Shown piece by piece: positions 1-7,951 of a stretch of 14,705 bases of DNA (position 1 is the first letter of the stretch; each line of letters opens with the position of its first letter). A program made the translations under genes and the position numbers. This stretch comes from Nitrososphaerota archaeon (lineage in GTDB: Archaea; Thermoproteota; Nitrososphaeria; Nitrososphaerales; UBA183): the NCBI GenBank assembly GCA_029784825.1, contig JAFMAU010000048.1:1-14705 (forward strand). Direction: 5' to 3'. The notes below the pieces were generated by a model. It did no database searches. It was not told the DNA's origin and saw only the letters and a list, made by a program, of their open reading frames with translations.

Positions 1-1647
1 CAGGAGCACCGCGGTCCCCCCGACCACGGCCGAGCGGCTCCCGGCGGTGATCGTGCCCCAGGGAAGGGCGGACGTGTCGCCGTACTGGACGTACACGTCG
101 CTCACCTGGATCCCCAGCTCCTCCGCCGCGATCTGGGCGAAGGGGGTAGCATGCCCCTGACCGTGGGGGTTGGTGCCCACCGTGACCGTGACCTTCCCCT
201 CGTTGCTGACTGCCACCGAGGCTGTCTGGGGGAAGCTCGGGCCGAATCCGCAGACCTCGACGTAGGTCGCCACTCCGATGCCCAGGAGCTTGCCTTTCGA
301 CTTTGCTTCGCGCTGCCTGGCCCTCAGCTTCTCGTATCCGGATACCTCGAGCGCCTTTTGCAGGTTGGCCTCGTAGTTGCCGCTGTCGTAGGTGTTTCCC
401 CCGATCGAGCTGTAGGGGAACTTGCTCTTCGGGATGTAGTTCTTCTGCCGCACCTTGACGGGGTCCAGCTTCAGCCGCCTCGCTATGACATCGACAGTCC
501 TTTCGATTAGGTAGGCCGCCTCGGGCCTGCCTGCGCCCCTGTATGCGCCGATGGGGGGCTTGTTGGTGAACGTAGTGATGGCCTCGGCTTGATAGGCGCC
601 AATGTCGTAGACGCCGGGCGCCATTCCGATCGTGGTCTCGGGCATGGAGAAGGCCCAGTCGCTGTAGGCGCCGCCGTCGCAGATTACCTTCGCCTTGAGG
701 CCGAGTATCTTCCCGTCCTTTCTCACGGCTGCTTCCACTGACTGTTTCTGGCCCCTGCTGTGGCTGGCCGACATCAGGTTGTCCCTCCTCGAGTCGATCC
801 ACTTCACCGGCTTCCCCGCCCTCATGGAGGCCAGGCAGATGGCCGCATGCTCGGGAGAAATCGAACCCTTCTGACCGAATCCGCCGCCTGTGTCAGGGGA
901 TATGACCCTGACCCTGTTCGATGGCAGCTTGAGGACGCCGGCGAGGTCCTCCTTCGCCCCGTGAGGGTCCTGGGTCGAAAGCCAGACCGTCAGGTACTGC
1001 GACGCCTCCTCGAAGGAAGCGACCAGCGCCCTGGGCTCCATGGGGACCGCCGAGAGCCTTGGGAACTCCTGCTCGAACTTGATGACGTGGTCGGCGTCAT
1101 GGAACGCCTTCTTGATGTTCCCGTTCGAAATCGATGCGGTGTAGCCTATGTTGTCCGCCAGGTCTTCATGGACCTTGGGCGAGTTGGGGTCGGCGGCCTT
1201 CACGGGGTCGATGACCACCGGCAGTGGCTCGTAGCTCACCTCGACGATCTCAGCAGCGTCCTCGGCGGCCAGGGGGTCATCCGCAACGACAACCCCCAGA
1301 GGCTCGCCCACGAAGTTGACCGTGTCGACCGCAAGGACTGGCCTGTGGGTGGGTTTCCCATGTTGCCACGGAGCCAGACCAGGCATCTCGCCGACGTCCT
1401 GACCGAGGTCCTTCCCTGTGATCACGAGCTTCACCCCCGGATGAGCCGTTGCGGCAGAGGCGTTCACGCTCACGATCCGGGCGTGGGCGTAGACGCTCCT
1501 CACGAAGTAGGCGTACAGCATGTGCGGGAAGACAAGGTCGTCGGTGAACTTGCCCCCGCCGGTCAAGAGCCGCGGGTCCTCGACCCGCTTCAGGGGCTGG
1601 CCGATGAGCGACTGCTGCCGTTTCAGCTGGGTCTGGACCGAAGCCAA
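1..1647 (-). CDS. coxL: Molybdenum hydroxylase large subunit, CO dehydrogenase form II-like (partial, 3' end outside window)
   Basis: This is the molybdopterin-binding catalytic subunit of a CO dehydrogenase/xanthine oxidase family enzyme. The minus frame is open from 1647 to base 1 with no stop, giving about 549 residues of an expected 770-800; the C-terminus lies off the window. The N-terminus has the family opening IGQPLKRVEDPRLLTGGGKF. The cofactor motif GGGFGQK lies at residues 254-260, and HGQGHATPFAQIAAEELG lies near the window edge. The active-site loop is AYRGAGR (residues 368-374, bases 526-546). That is the form II signature; form I enzymes shown to oxidise CO have AYxCSFR. The substrate may therefore not be CO. 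No ATG or GTG precedes the conserved start, so I chose TTG at 1647 (MASVQTQLKRQQS). The gene diverges from coxM-coxS-coxG, which encode its partner subunits; cox clusters are usually co-directional. Confidence 0.9.
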   Translation of the reverse strand, partial: MASVQTQLKRQQSLIGQPLKRVEDPRLLTGGGKFTDDLVFPHMLYAYFVRSVYAHARIVSVNASAATAHPGVKLVITGKDLGQDVGEMPGLAPWQHGKPTHRPVLAVDTVNFVGEPLGVVVADDPLAAEDAAEIVEVSYEPLPVVIDPVKAADPNSPKVHEDLADNIGYTASISNGNIKKAFHDADHVIKFEQEFPRLSAVPMEPRALVASFEEASQYLTVWLSTQDPHGAKEDLAGVLKLPSNRVRVISPDTGGGFGQKGSISPEHAAICLASMRAGKPVKWIDSRRDNLMSASHSRGQKQSVEAAVRKDGKILGLKAKVICDGGAYSDWAFSMPETTIGMAPGVYDIGAYQAEAITTFTNKPPIGAYRGAGRPEAAYLIERTVDVIARRLKLDPVKVRQKNYIPKSKFPYSSIGGNTYDSGNYEANLQKALEVSGYEKLRARQREAKSKGKLLGIGVATYVEVCGFGPSFPQTASVAVSNEGKVTVTVGTNPHGQGHATPFAQIAAEELGIQVSDVYVQYGDTSALPWGTITAGSRSAVVGGTAVLL

Positions 1648-1675
1648 AGGTGCCCCCGGACTCGGAGCTTTGGTA

Positions 1676-1690
1676 GGTAAACTTTTTTGT
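1676..1690. promoter_or_regulatory. Shared AT-rich promoter core between divergent coxL and coxMSG
   Basis: The only AT-rich stretch in the short gap between the two cox units is GTAAACTTTTTTG. Read rightward it lies about 30 bases before ATG 1714 (coxM); read leftward it lies about 35 bases before TTG 1647 (coxL). Both spacings suit an archaeal TATA box feeding a leaderless or short-leader mRNA, so one site may serve both directions. The assignment rests on position and composition only. Confidence 0.45.
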
Positions 1691-1713
1691 CGCGTCTCGG
1701 GGGCGCGAGTGCG

Positions 1714-2597
1714 ATGGTGCCTACAAACTGAACCCGAGGCCCTTCGACTACCACTCGCCAAGGACTGTTGACGAGGCCCTCGCGCTGGCGGACAGGTACG
1801 GCCAAGACGGGAAGTTCCTGGCCGGAGGTCAGAGCCTCATCCCCCTGATGAAGCTCAGGATCGCCTCCCCCGCTCACGTCATAGACCTCGGCAGGATCGG
1901 GACCCTCTCCTACATCAGGGCCGAGGAGGAGGACATTGCCATAGGGTCCATGACGAGGCTGCAGGAAGTATCGAACTCGGGGCTGGCGGCTGAGGAATGC
2001 CCGGCCCTGGTCCAGTGCACGGTACAGATCGCCGACCCCATAGTTCGGAACATGAGCACGATAGGAGGAAACGTCTCCCATGCCGACCCGAGCAACGACA
2101 TGCCCGCAGTGATGGTAGCCGCAGGCGCCCAGATGGTGGCCACGTCTTCGCGAGGAAGGAGGTCCATTCCGGCGTCGGACTTCTTCTTGGACACGTTCAC
2201 GACTGCCCTCAGGCAGGGCGAGCTCCTCACCGAGCTTCGAATCCCGGTGGGCAGGAGCAGGTTGAGCGCCTACGTCAAGCTTGAGAGACAGGCGGGGGAC
2301 TTCGGCATCGTAGGCGTCGCTGCTGCCCTCGAACTTGGGCCGGACGGCAGGTGCTCTTCGTGCGGCATAGCTCTGACAGGCGTGGGACCGAAGGTCGTGA
2401 AGGCGAAGAAGGCAGAGGGTCTGGTGGTGGGCGAGAAGTTGGACGATGAAACGTTGGAGAAGGCAGGCCGGGCCGCGGCGGAAGAGACCGAGCCGGCGGG
2501 AGACTTGAGGGGGTCGGCAGAGTACAAGCGCAAGATGGCCCAGGTGATCACAATCAGAGCCCTGCGAGCAGCTGCAAAGGAGGCTGAGAGAGCCTGA
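1714..2597 (+). CDS. coxM: CO dehydrogenase-family FAD-binding medium subunit (frameshift next to start codon)
   Basis: This is the FAD-binding subunit that passes electrons from the iron-sulfur subunit to the acceptor. The family signature is complete: FDYHSPRTVDEALAL, the first FAD motif AGGQSLIPLMKLR, and the second FAD motif TIGGNVSHADPSND. The coding frame (bases divisible by 3) runs back to a TAG near 1671 but contains no ATG, GTG or TTG before the internal ATG at 1848. Starting at 1848 would delete about 40 residues including the first FAD motif. ATG 1714 sits at leaderless spacing from the promoter and reads M-V-P before running into TGA. If one base is restored after 1721, it joins the main frame as MVPYKLNPRPFDYHSP, a natural N-terminus. 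A one-base deletion, real or from assembly, is therefore likely; a CTG start at 1728 is the alternative. coxS follows after 11 bases. Confidence 0.88.
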
Positions 2598-2608
2598 CCC
2601 TGGTCGAC

Positions 2609-3145
2609 GTGAGCATCGAGGTCAACGGCGAGATGAGGACCGCAAGAATCGAGCCAAGGATTCTTCTGCAGAAGTTCCTGCGGGACAACCTGGGGCTGAC
2701 TGGGACCCATTCCGGCTGCGAGACCACAAGCTGCGGCGCTTGCACCGTTCTCCTGGACGGGAGGGCCGTGAAATCATGCACCGTCTTCGCGGTGCAGGCA
2801 GACGGCAGGAAGGTGACCACAATCGAGGGTGTCGGCACTCCGGGCGAGATGAACCCGATTCAGGTCGCCTTCTGGGAGAAGCACGGACTGCAGTGCGGGT
2901 TCTGCACTCCCGGCATGGTAATGACAACGCTGGAATTGCTCGAGCGAAACCCCGACCCCGACGAGCAGCAGATCAGGGCCGCGCTCTCGGGCAATCTTTG
3001 CAGGTGCACCGGCTACGTGAACGTGGTCGAATCGGTGCGCTACGCAGCCAAACTCAGGAAGAAGGGCCCAAGGAAGGCTCCCGCTGGGGCGGAGAAGTTC
3101 AGGGGCGAACAGCAGAGGAAACCGAGAGAGATCGAAGGAATGTGA
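2609..3145 (+). CDS. coxS: CO dehydrogenase-family [2Fe-2S] small subunit
   Basis: This 178-residue electron-transfer subunit carries two [2Fe-2S] clusters. Plant-type ferredoxin ligands are C37, C42, C45 and C57 (GCETTSCGACTVLLDG). The C-terminal helical cluster ligands are C96, C99, C131 and C133 (LQCGFCTPGM and LCRCTGY). Both sets are intact, so the protein should be functional. Start is GTG 2609, 11 bases after coxM. The basic tail of about 30 residues after the second cluster (KKGPRKAPAGAEKFRGEQQR) is longer than the core domain needs and is probably flexible. The stop TGA overlaps the ATG of coxG by one base, which suggests translational coupling within one transcript. Confidence 0.95.
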   Translation: MSIEVNGEMRTARIEPRILLQKFLRDNLGLTGTHSGCETTSCGACTVLLDGRAVKSCTVFAVQADGRKVTTIEGVGTPGEMNPIQVAFWEKHGLQCGFCTPGMVMTTLELLERNPDPDEQQIRAALSGNLCRCTGYVNVVESVRYAAKLRKKGPRKAPAGAEKFRGEQQRKPREIEGM

Positions 3146-3582
3146 TGCGCTACGAAGGCGCCATTGAAGCGCCCATCGCAAGGGAAGTCTTCTACGGCAT
3201 CCTGAGCGACCCCGAGAAGGTCATCAGGCTCCTGCCCGACGTTGTGGAATCCAAGGTGGCGGACCAGGACCACTTCACTGTGAAGGCCAGGGTGGGCGCG
3301 GGTCCGCTGAGGGGGACCCTCGATTTCACCTTCGAAACGGCGGAGAAGAAGCCGGACCTTCATCTGAAGCTGAGGGGACGCGGCCATGGGATGCAGAGCA
3401 CGGTCGACCTCACGCTTCAGATGTCGTTGGAGGACAGCCGGGGCGGAAGCAAGGCGAACTGGGCGGCAGAGGCGGAAGTAGGCGGGCTCTTGGCAAGCGT
3501 CGGGGGCAGGCTGCTGGACGGGATCGCCTCGAAATACATGAAGCAGATAACCGAGAACATCCGGCTGGAAGTCTCGAAGTGA
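3145..3582 (+). CDS. coxG: CoxG-like SRPBCC protein, CO dehydrogenase accessory subunit
   Basis: This 145-residue protein has the CoxG/SRPBCC pattern: MRYEGAIEAPIAREVFYGIL with LSDPEKVIRLLPDV at the N-terminus, alternating strands, and a long C-terminal helix (GGRLLDGIASKYMKQITENI). In bacterial cox systems CoxG helps attach the dehydrogenase to the membrane and pass electrons onward; it belongs to a family with a hydrophobic ligand pocket. There is no transmembrane segment. The ATG shares one base with the coxS stop, so it is the last gene of the coxMSG unit. Its presence ties this molybdenum hydroxylase to the cox type rather than to soluble xanthine dehydrogenases. Confidence 0.9.
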   Translation: MRYEGAIEAPIAREVFYGILSDPEKVIRLLPDVVESKVADQDHFTVKARVGAGPLRGTLDFTFETAEKKPDLHLKLRGRGHGMQSTVDLTLQMSLEDSRGGSKANWAAEAEVGGLLASVGGRLLDGIASKYMKQITENIRLEVSK

Positions 3583-3612
3583 AATTTAGTCCGCCGTGAC
3601 AAAAGGTCGCGA

Positions 3613-3627
3613 GTTCTTAATTAAGAG
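3613..3627 (+). promoter_or_regulatory. TATA-like promoter element upstream of ppdK
   Basis: TTCTTAATTAAGAG, containing the perfect palindrome CTTAATTAAG (3616-3625), is the only AT-rich run in the 72-base gap and lies 30-38 bases before ATG 3655. That is where an archaeal TATA box for a short-leader transcript should sit. It suggests ppdK is transcribed separately from the cox unit. Confidence 0.5.
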
Positions 3628-3654
3628 TGGAAAGCCGCGCCCATTGACGGGCCA

Positions 3655-6300
3655 ATGCCATTCGTTCATCTCTTCGAAGAGGCGAAGGGACTTGACAAGT
3701 CCGTGCTGGGCGGAAAGGGTTACGGCCTCGTCCAGATGGCGGCCATCGGACTGTCGGTCCCCCCCGGGATAGTCATCACCACCGCCGCCTGCAGAGAGTA
3801 TTACAACACCGGAGTGGTCCCCCGCGGACTTTTCGACGAAGTGAGGGCCAAGGTCTCGCGCCTGGAGAAGCAGACCGGGAAGAGCCTGGGCAGCAACGAC
3901 GCACCGCTCCTGGTATCCGTCAGGTCTGGCGCCCCCTTCTCGATGCCCGGAATGATGGACACCATACTCAACCTCGGTCTGAACGACCAGGTGGTCCAGA
4001 AGCTGGCCGAGCTGACGAGGGACGAGCGCTTCGCCTTCGACGCCTACAGGCGGCTTCTCCAGATGTACGGCAAGACCGCGCTGGGCATCGACGCGGAGGA
4101 GTTCGAGGCGATTCTCGAGAGGCGCAAGAGGAAGTCGGGAGCGGTGAAGGACGCGCAGCTGGGGGCCTCTGACCTTCGCACTCTGGTGGGCGAGTTCAAA
4201 GACCTGATACGGGCCAAGGGGATGGAGTTCCCCCAAGGCCCCTGGAAGCAGCTGGAGACCGCGGTCGTCTCGGTCTTCAAGTCGTGGGAGAACCCCAGGG
4301 CCAAGGAGTACAGGCGCTACTACAGGATTCCCGACGACATCGGCACTGCGGTGAACATCCAGGCCATGGTCTTCGGCAACATGGGAGAGGGCTCCGGGTC
4401 AGGGGTGGGCTTCACCAGAAACCCCTCCACGGGCGAGAAGAAGCTCTTCGGCGAATACCTCAGCAACGCCCAGGGCGAGGACGTCGTCGCTGGGATCAGG
4501 ACACCCATCGGGATCGAATCGGTGGAAGGCGGCCTCAAGGAACAGCTGCAACAGGTTGCCAAGACCCTGGAGGAGCATTTCCACGACATGCAGGACTTTG
4601 AGTTTACCGTCGAGAAGGGCAGGCTCTACCTCCTCCAGACCAGGAACGGAAAGAGGACGGCCCAGGCGGCAGTGAAGGTCGCGGTGGACATGGTGAACGA
4701 GGGCCTGGTCCGCAAGGAGGAGGCCGTGGCGCGCATCGACCCTCTCGACGCCGAACGGCTGCTTCACAGGACCATCGACCCCAAGGCCCAGGTCAAGCCC
4801 ATCGCCAGGGGACTCAACGCCTCTCCGGGAGCGACCTGGGGCAAGGTCGTCCTTGACACCGACGAGGCGGCGAGTCTGGGAGGAAAGGGCGAGAAGGTCA
4901 TACTCGTCAGACCTGAGACCACGCCCGAGGACATCCGAGGGGTGATAGCGTCTCAGGGTGTCCTCACAGCGAGGGGCGGGATGACCTCTCATGCCGCTGT
5001 CGTCGCTAGGGGGATGGGGAAGCCAGCGGTGGTCGGCGCCGGAGGGCTCCGGCTGCATCCGGACGAAAGATATTTCGAAACAGAAACAGGGACGAGGGTG
5101 AGAAGCGGGGAGGTGATCACTCTGGACGGGACGAGCGGGACCGTCATGCTCGGGGAGGTCCCCACCGTTGAGCCCCAGCTGACGGCAGAGTTCAGGACGC
5201 TGCTCGGGTGGGCGGACGAGACGAGGAGGCTCGGAGTCTACGCCAACGCGGACACGCCGGAGGCTGCGGCCAGGGCGAGGGAGTTCGGCGCGGAAGGGAT
5301 CGGGCTCTGCAGGACGGAGAGGATGTTCAACGCCCCAGACAGGCTGAGGATAATGCAGGACATGATTTCGGCAGACACCATGGAAGCCAAGTCCGCCGCC
5401 CTGCGGAAGCTAATCCCGTTCCAGCTGAACGATTTCCGGGCGATATTCAAGGAGATGCTGGGCAAGCCGGTCATCGTCAGGCTCCTGGACCTGCCCCTCC
5501 ACGAATTCCTGCCCGAGGAGCCGAGGCTGCTCGACGAGATCGCGGAGATGAAGGGAGGAGGCAAGGAGGGGCCGGAGCTGCAGCGGAGGGAGAGGCTCCT
5601 GGCCAAGGTGAGGCAACTCAGCGAGCACAACCCGATGCTGGGGCACAGGGGATGCAGGCTTGCGGTGACGTTTCCTGAGATGTACGAAGTCCAGGTAGAA
5701 GCCATAGTCAGGGCGGCCATCGAGGTGAGGCGCGAATCCAAGGAGACCGCCAAGGTGTTCATCATGCTGCCGCTCATCAGCGAGGTGGAGGAGGTCATCT
5801 TCCTTCGGAAGGTGGTCGACGAAGCCGCGGCGAGGACGATGCGCGAGCTGGGAGAGAAGATCGACTACAAGGTCGGCACGATGATCGAGACGCCCAGGGC
5901 TGCGCTGACGGCCGGCAAGATCGCCGAGCACGCAGAGTTCTTCTCCTTCGGGACCAACGACCTGACCCAGGCGACCTTCGCCTTCAGCAGGGACGACGTG
6001 GAGGCGAAGTTCATGGCCAAGTACCTCGAGGAAAGGATACTTCCAGTGAGCCCGTTCGAGGTCCTCGACGCCACCGGGGTGGGGCGGCTGGTCGAGATTG
6101 CGGTCACGGAAGGGAGGAAGTCTCACCCCGGGCTCGAGGTGGGAATATGCGGCGAGCACGGCGGAGAGCCCAGGAGCATCGAGTTCTTCAACAAGGTCGG
6201 GCTCGACTACGTCAGCTGCTCGGGCTTCAGGATTCCGGTCGCGAGGCTCGCAGCCGCCCAGGCGACGATCGCGTCGGGGAAAACTTCGAGCACGGTCTAG
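3655..6300 (+). CDS. ppdK: Pyruvate, phosphate dikinase
   Basis: This enzyme interconverts pyruvate + ATP + phosphate and phosphoenolpyruvate + AMP + pyrophosphate in the cytosol, working in gluconeogenesis or pyrophosphate-linked glycolysis. At 881 residues it is full length. The N-terminal nucleotide-binding domain has SVRSGAPFSMPGMMDT with R90. The swivelling phosphohistidine domain has GGMTSHAAVVARGMGKPAVVG with catalytic H446. The TIM-barrel pyruvate/PEP domain has CRTERMF, GHRGCRLAVTFPEMY, GTMIETPRAAL, FFSFGTNDLTQ and GICGEHGGEP with catalytic C832. All key residues are present. Start ATG 3655 gives the usual MPFVHLFEEAKGLDKSVLGGKG opening split over MPFVHLFEEA and the glycine-rich GGKGYGL. 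It does not overlap the cox genes; no functional link is needed beyond central carbon metabolism. Confidence 0.98.
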   Translation: MPFVHLFEEAKGLDKSVLGGKGYGLVQMAAIGLSVPPGIVITTAACREYYNTGVVPRGLFDEVRAKVSRLEKQTGKSLGSNDAPLLVSVRSGAPFSMPGMMDTILNLGLNDQVVQKLAELTRDERFAFDAYRRLLQMYGKTALGIDAEEFEAILERRKRKSGAVKDAQLGASDLRTLVGEFKDLIRAKGMEFPQGPWKQLETAVVSVFKSWENPRAKEYRRYYRIPDDIGTAVNIQAMVFGNMGEGSGSGVGFTRNPSTGEKKLFGEYLSNAQGEDVVAGIRTPIGIESVEGGLKEQLQQVAKTLEEHFHDMQDFEFTVEKGRLYLLQTRNGKRTAQAAVKVAVDMVNEGLVRKEEAVARIDPLDAERLLHRTIDPKAQVKPIARGLNASPGATWGKVVLDTDEAASLGGKGEKVILVRPETTPEDIRGVIASQGVLTARGGMTSHAAVVARGMGKPAVVGAGGLRLHPDERYFETETGTRVRSGEVITLDGTSGTVMLGEVPTVEPQLTAEFRTLLGWADETRRLGVYANADTPEAAARAREFGAEGIGLCRTERMFNAPDRLRIMQDMISADTMEAKSAALRKLIPFQLNDFRAIFKEMLGKPVIVRLLDLPLHEFLPEEPRLLDEIAEMKGGGKEGPELQRRERLLAKVRQLSEHNPMLGHRGCRLAVTFPEMYEVQVEAIVRAAIEVRRESKETAKVFIMLPLISEVEEVIFLRKVVDEAAARTMRELGEKIDYKVGTMIETPRAALTAGKIAEHAEFFSFGTNDLTQATFAFSRDDVEAKFMAKYLEERILPVSPFEVLDATGVGRLVEIAVTEGRKSHPGLEVGICGEHGGEPRSIEFFNKVGLDYVSCSGFRIPVARLAAAQATIASGKTSSTV

Positions 6301-6304
6301 ACCC

Positions 6305-6327
6305 GCGGACTAAGCCTTTTAGTCCGC
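6305..6327. promoter_or_regulatory. Perfect inverted repeat (9-bp arms) between ppdK and helicase gene
   Basis: GCGGACTAA (6305-6313), a five-base loop GCCTT and TTAGTCCGC (6319-6327) form a perfect stem. It can be strengthened by CCC 6302-6304 with GGG 6331-6333 across a small bulge. It begins five bases after the ppdK stop, so it could be a terminator or an mRNA 3' hairpin. It also contains CTTTTAG at the TATA position of the next gene, so it could equally be an operator. There is no T-run after it. Confidence 0.6.
6316..6323 (+). promoter_or_regulatory. TATA-like element for the helicase gene
   Basis: CTTTTAGT lies 30 bases before the GTG start at 6347, the same spacing and near-identical sequence as GTTTTAAG before ATG 11870 and GTTTTAGG before ATG 13566. 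This supports a leaderless helicase transcript and the choice of GTG 6347. The box is buried in the right half of the inverted repeat. Confidence 0.5.
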
Positions 6328-6346
6328 AGCGGGCGCGGACCCGCCA

Positions 6347-7933
6347 GTGATTCTGAAGGGGAGCCTCAAGCCGCGGGAGTACCAGAAGAAGATAGCGGAG
6401 ACGGCTTCTTCGGCGAACACCCTGGTCGTTCTTCCCACGGGCCTGGGAAAGACGATGATCGCCCTTCTGGTGGCTGCCGAGAGGCTGGAGAGGTATCCTG
6501 ACGGCAAGGTGATGGTCCTCGCGCCCACCAAGCCGCTGGTGCTCCAGCACCACGAGACATTCAGGCAGTATCTGGACCTGCCCCCCAGCGCGCTGGCCGT
6601 CCTCACAGGCACCGTGGACCCCGGGGAGAGGGAGGTGATGTGGCTGAAGGCCCGGGCGGTCTTCGCCACCCCCCAGACCGTCTTCAACGACGTCAGGCAT
6701 GGGAGGGTGTCGCTGTCGGAGGTGACCCTGGCCGTCTTCGACGAGGCCCACCGGAGCGTGAAGGACTACACGTACACCAAGCTCGCAGGCGCCTACAAGG
6801 AGGGAGCAGACCACCCCCTGATCCTGGGGCTGACCGCGTCACCTGGAGCGTCCAGGGAGAAGGTCGGGGAGATCAAGCGGAGCCTCTTCATAGAAAGGGT
6901 CGAGGCCAGGACAGAGGCAAGCGAGGATGTGAAGGACTACGTCGAGCAGACGGCCATCGAGGCGATCAAGGTCAAGGTTCCGCCCGAATACGAGGAACTG
7001 ATACTCAGGATAAGGGAGCTGTTCAACGACAAGGTGAAGAAGCTCGTCGCCGCAGGCTTCCTGAAGAGCGGCAGGATCACGAAGAAGGCGCTTCTGGAAG
7101 CCAGGGGCGCGATCTCCGCGAGGCTCAAGGCCGCGCAGTCCCAGGGCGGCCAGAAGGGATACATCTTCGGGGCCATAATCAACCAGGCACAGTCCGTGGT
7201 CATCATCCACGCGCTGGAGTTGCTGGAGACCCAGGGCGCCTCCTCGCTGGTCAGGTACCTGGAGAGGGTGAGGGAGAAGCCGGACAAGGGCAAGTCCACG
7301 GCCTCGCTGGTCAAGGACCCCAAGTGGCTCAGGATCGAGGAGGAGGCGACGAGGCTCTACAACGCCGAGCACCCGAAGATCGGGGTGATGACATCCGTGA
7401 TACGGGAGCAGTTCTCAAGGAAGGCGGACAGCAAGGCGATAGTCTTCACCCAGTACAGGGACACCATAGAGGACATAGTGAAGGCCCTCGAGCGGGCGGG
7501 ATACTCGGCGGAGAGGTTCGTGGGCCAGGCCGACAGGGCCGGGAGCAAGGGCATGGACCAGCAGACGCAGTCGGACTCTCTCGAGCGGTTCAGGCAGGGC
7601 GACTTCAAGATACTGGTGAGCAGCAGCATCGGGGAGGAGGGTCTCCACGTCCCCGACGTGGACCTGGTGGTCTTCTACGAGGCCGTGCCCTCAGAGATCA
7701 GGTACATACAGAGGAGGGGAAGGACAGGGAGGACGACCCAGGGCAGGGTAGTGATTTTGCTCGCGGAGGGCACTGTCGACGAGGCCTACTACTACAGCAG
7801 TCTGTCCAAGGAGGACAGGATGAGGAGGCTCGTCTCCGAGCCGCAGGAGAAGCCGCGGAAGCGGAGGGCGAGGAACCCGACCCTGATGGACTACATCGAA
7901 GGAGATGCGGACAAGTCAGCGGCCTTGGCCTAG
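6347..7933 (+). CDS. Hef/FANCM-like superfamily 2 DNA helicase, nuclease domain absent
   Basis: This ATP-dependent DNA helicase/translocase resembles the helicase half of archaeal Hef and eukaryotic FANCM/Mph1, which act on stalled or forked replication structures. In order: the Q-motif region LKPREYQKKIAE, Walker A LPTGLGKT (residues 29-36), LAPTKPLVLQH, DEAH box FDEAHRSVKD (D132-H135), motif III LTASPG (162-167), a helical insertion of about 130 residues typical of the Hef/MDA5 group (roughly 170-300), then RecA2 with AIVFTQYRDT and motif VI QRRGRTGRT (455-463). Archaeal euryarchaeal Hef continues into an XPF-type nuclease and HhH domain. Here the protein ends at 528 residues with a basic tail (EKPRKRRARN), so it is helicase-only. 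Start is GTG 6347, supported by the upstream TATA-like box. Confidence 0.92.
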   Translation: MILKGSLKPREYQKKIAETASSANTLVVLPTGLGKTMIALLVAAERLERYPDGKVMVLAPTKPLVLQHHETFRQYLDLPPSALAVLTGTVDPGEREVMWLKARAVFATPQTVFNDVRHGRVSLSEVTLAVFDEAHRSVKDYTYTKLAGAYKEGADHPLILGLTASPGASREKVGEIKRSLFIERVEARTEASEDVKDYVEQTAIEAIKVKVPPEYEELILRIRELFNDKVKKLVAAGFLKSGRITKKALLEARGAISARLKAAQSQGGQKGYIFGAIINQAQSVVIIHALELLETQGASSLVRYLERVREKPDKGKSTASLVKDPKWLRIEEEATRLYNAEHPKIGVMTSVIREQFSRKADSKAIVFTQYRDTIEDIVKALERAGYSAERFVGQADRAGSKGMDQQTQSDSLERFRQGDFKILVSSSIGEEGLHVPDVDLVVFYEAVPSEIRYIQRRGRTGRTTQGRVVILLAEGTVDEAYYYSSLSKEDRMRRLVSEPQEKPRKRRARNPTLMDYIEGDADKSAALA

Positions 7934-7951
7934 GGGGCGGACTTCGGTGTG

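Noticed and set aside
760..1680. Long plus-strand open frame opposite coxL (about 306 residues)
   Set aside because: It is the antisense of a clear coxL frame with GGGFGQK and AYRGAGR motifs; its own translation is low-complexity Arg/Leu/Val without any recognisable domain.
5410..6159. Minus-strand open frame opposite ppdK (about 249 residues)
   Set aside because: Shadow of the conserved PEP-binding domain; no start signal or domain features.
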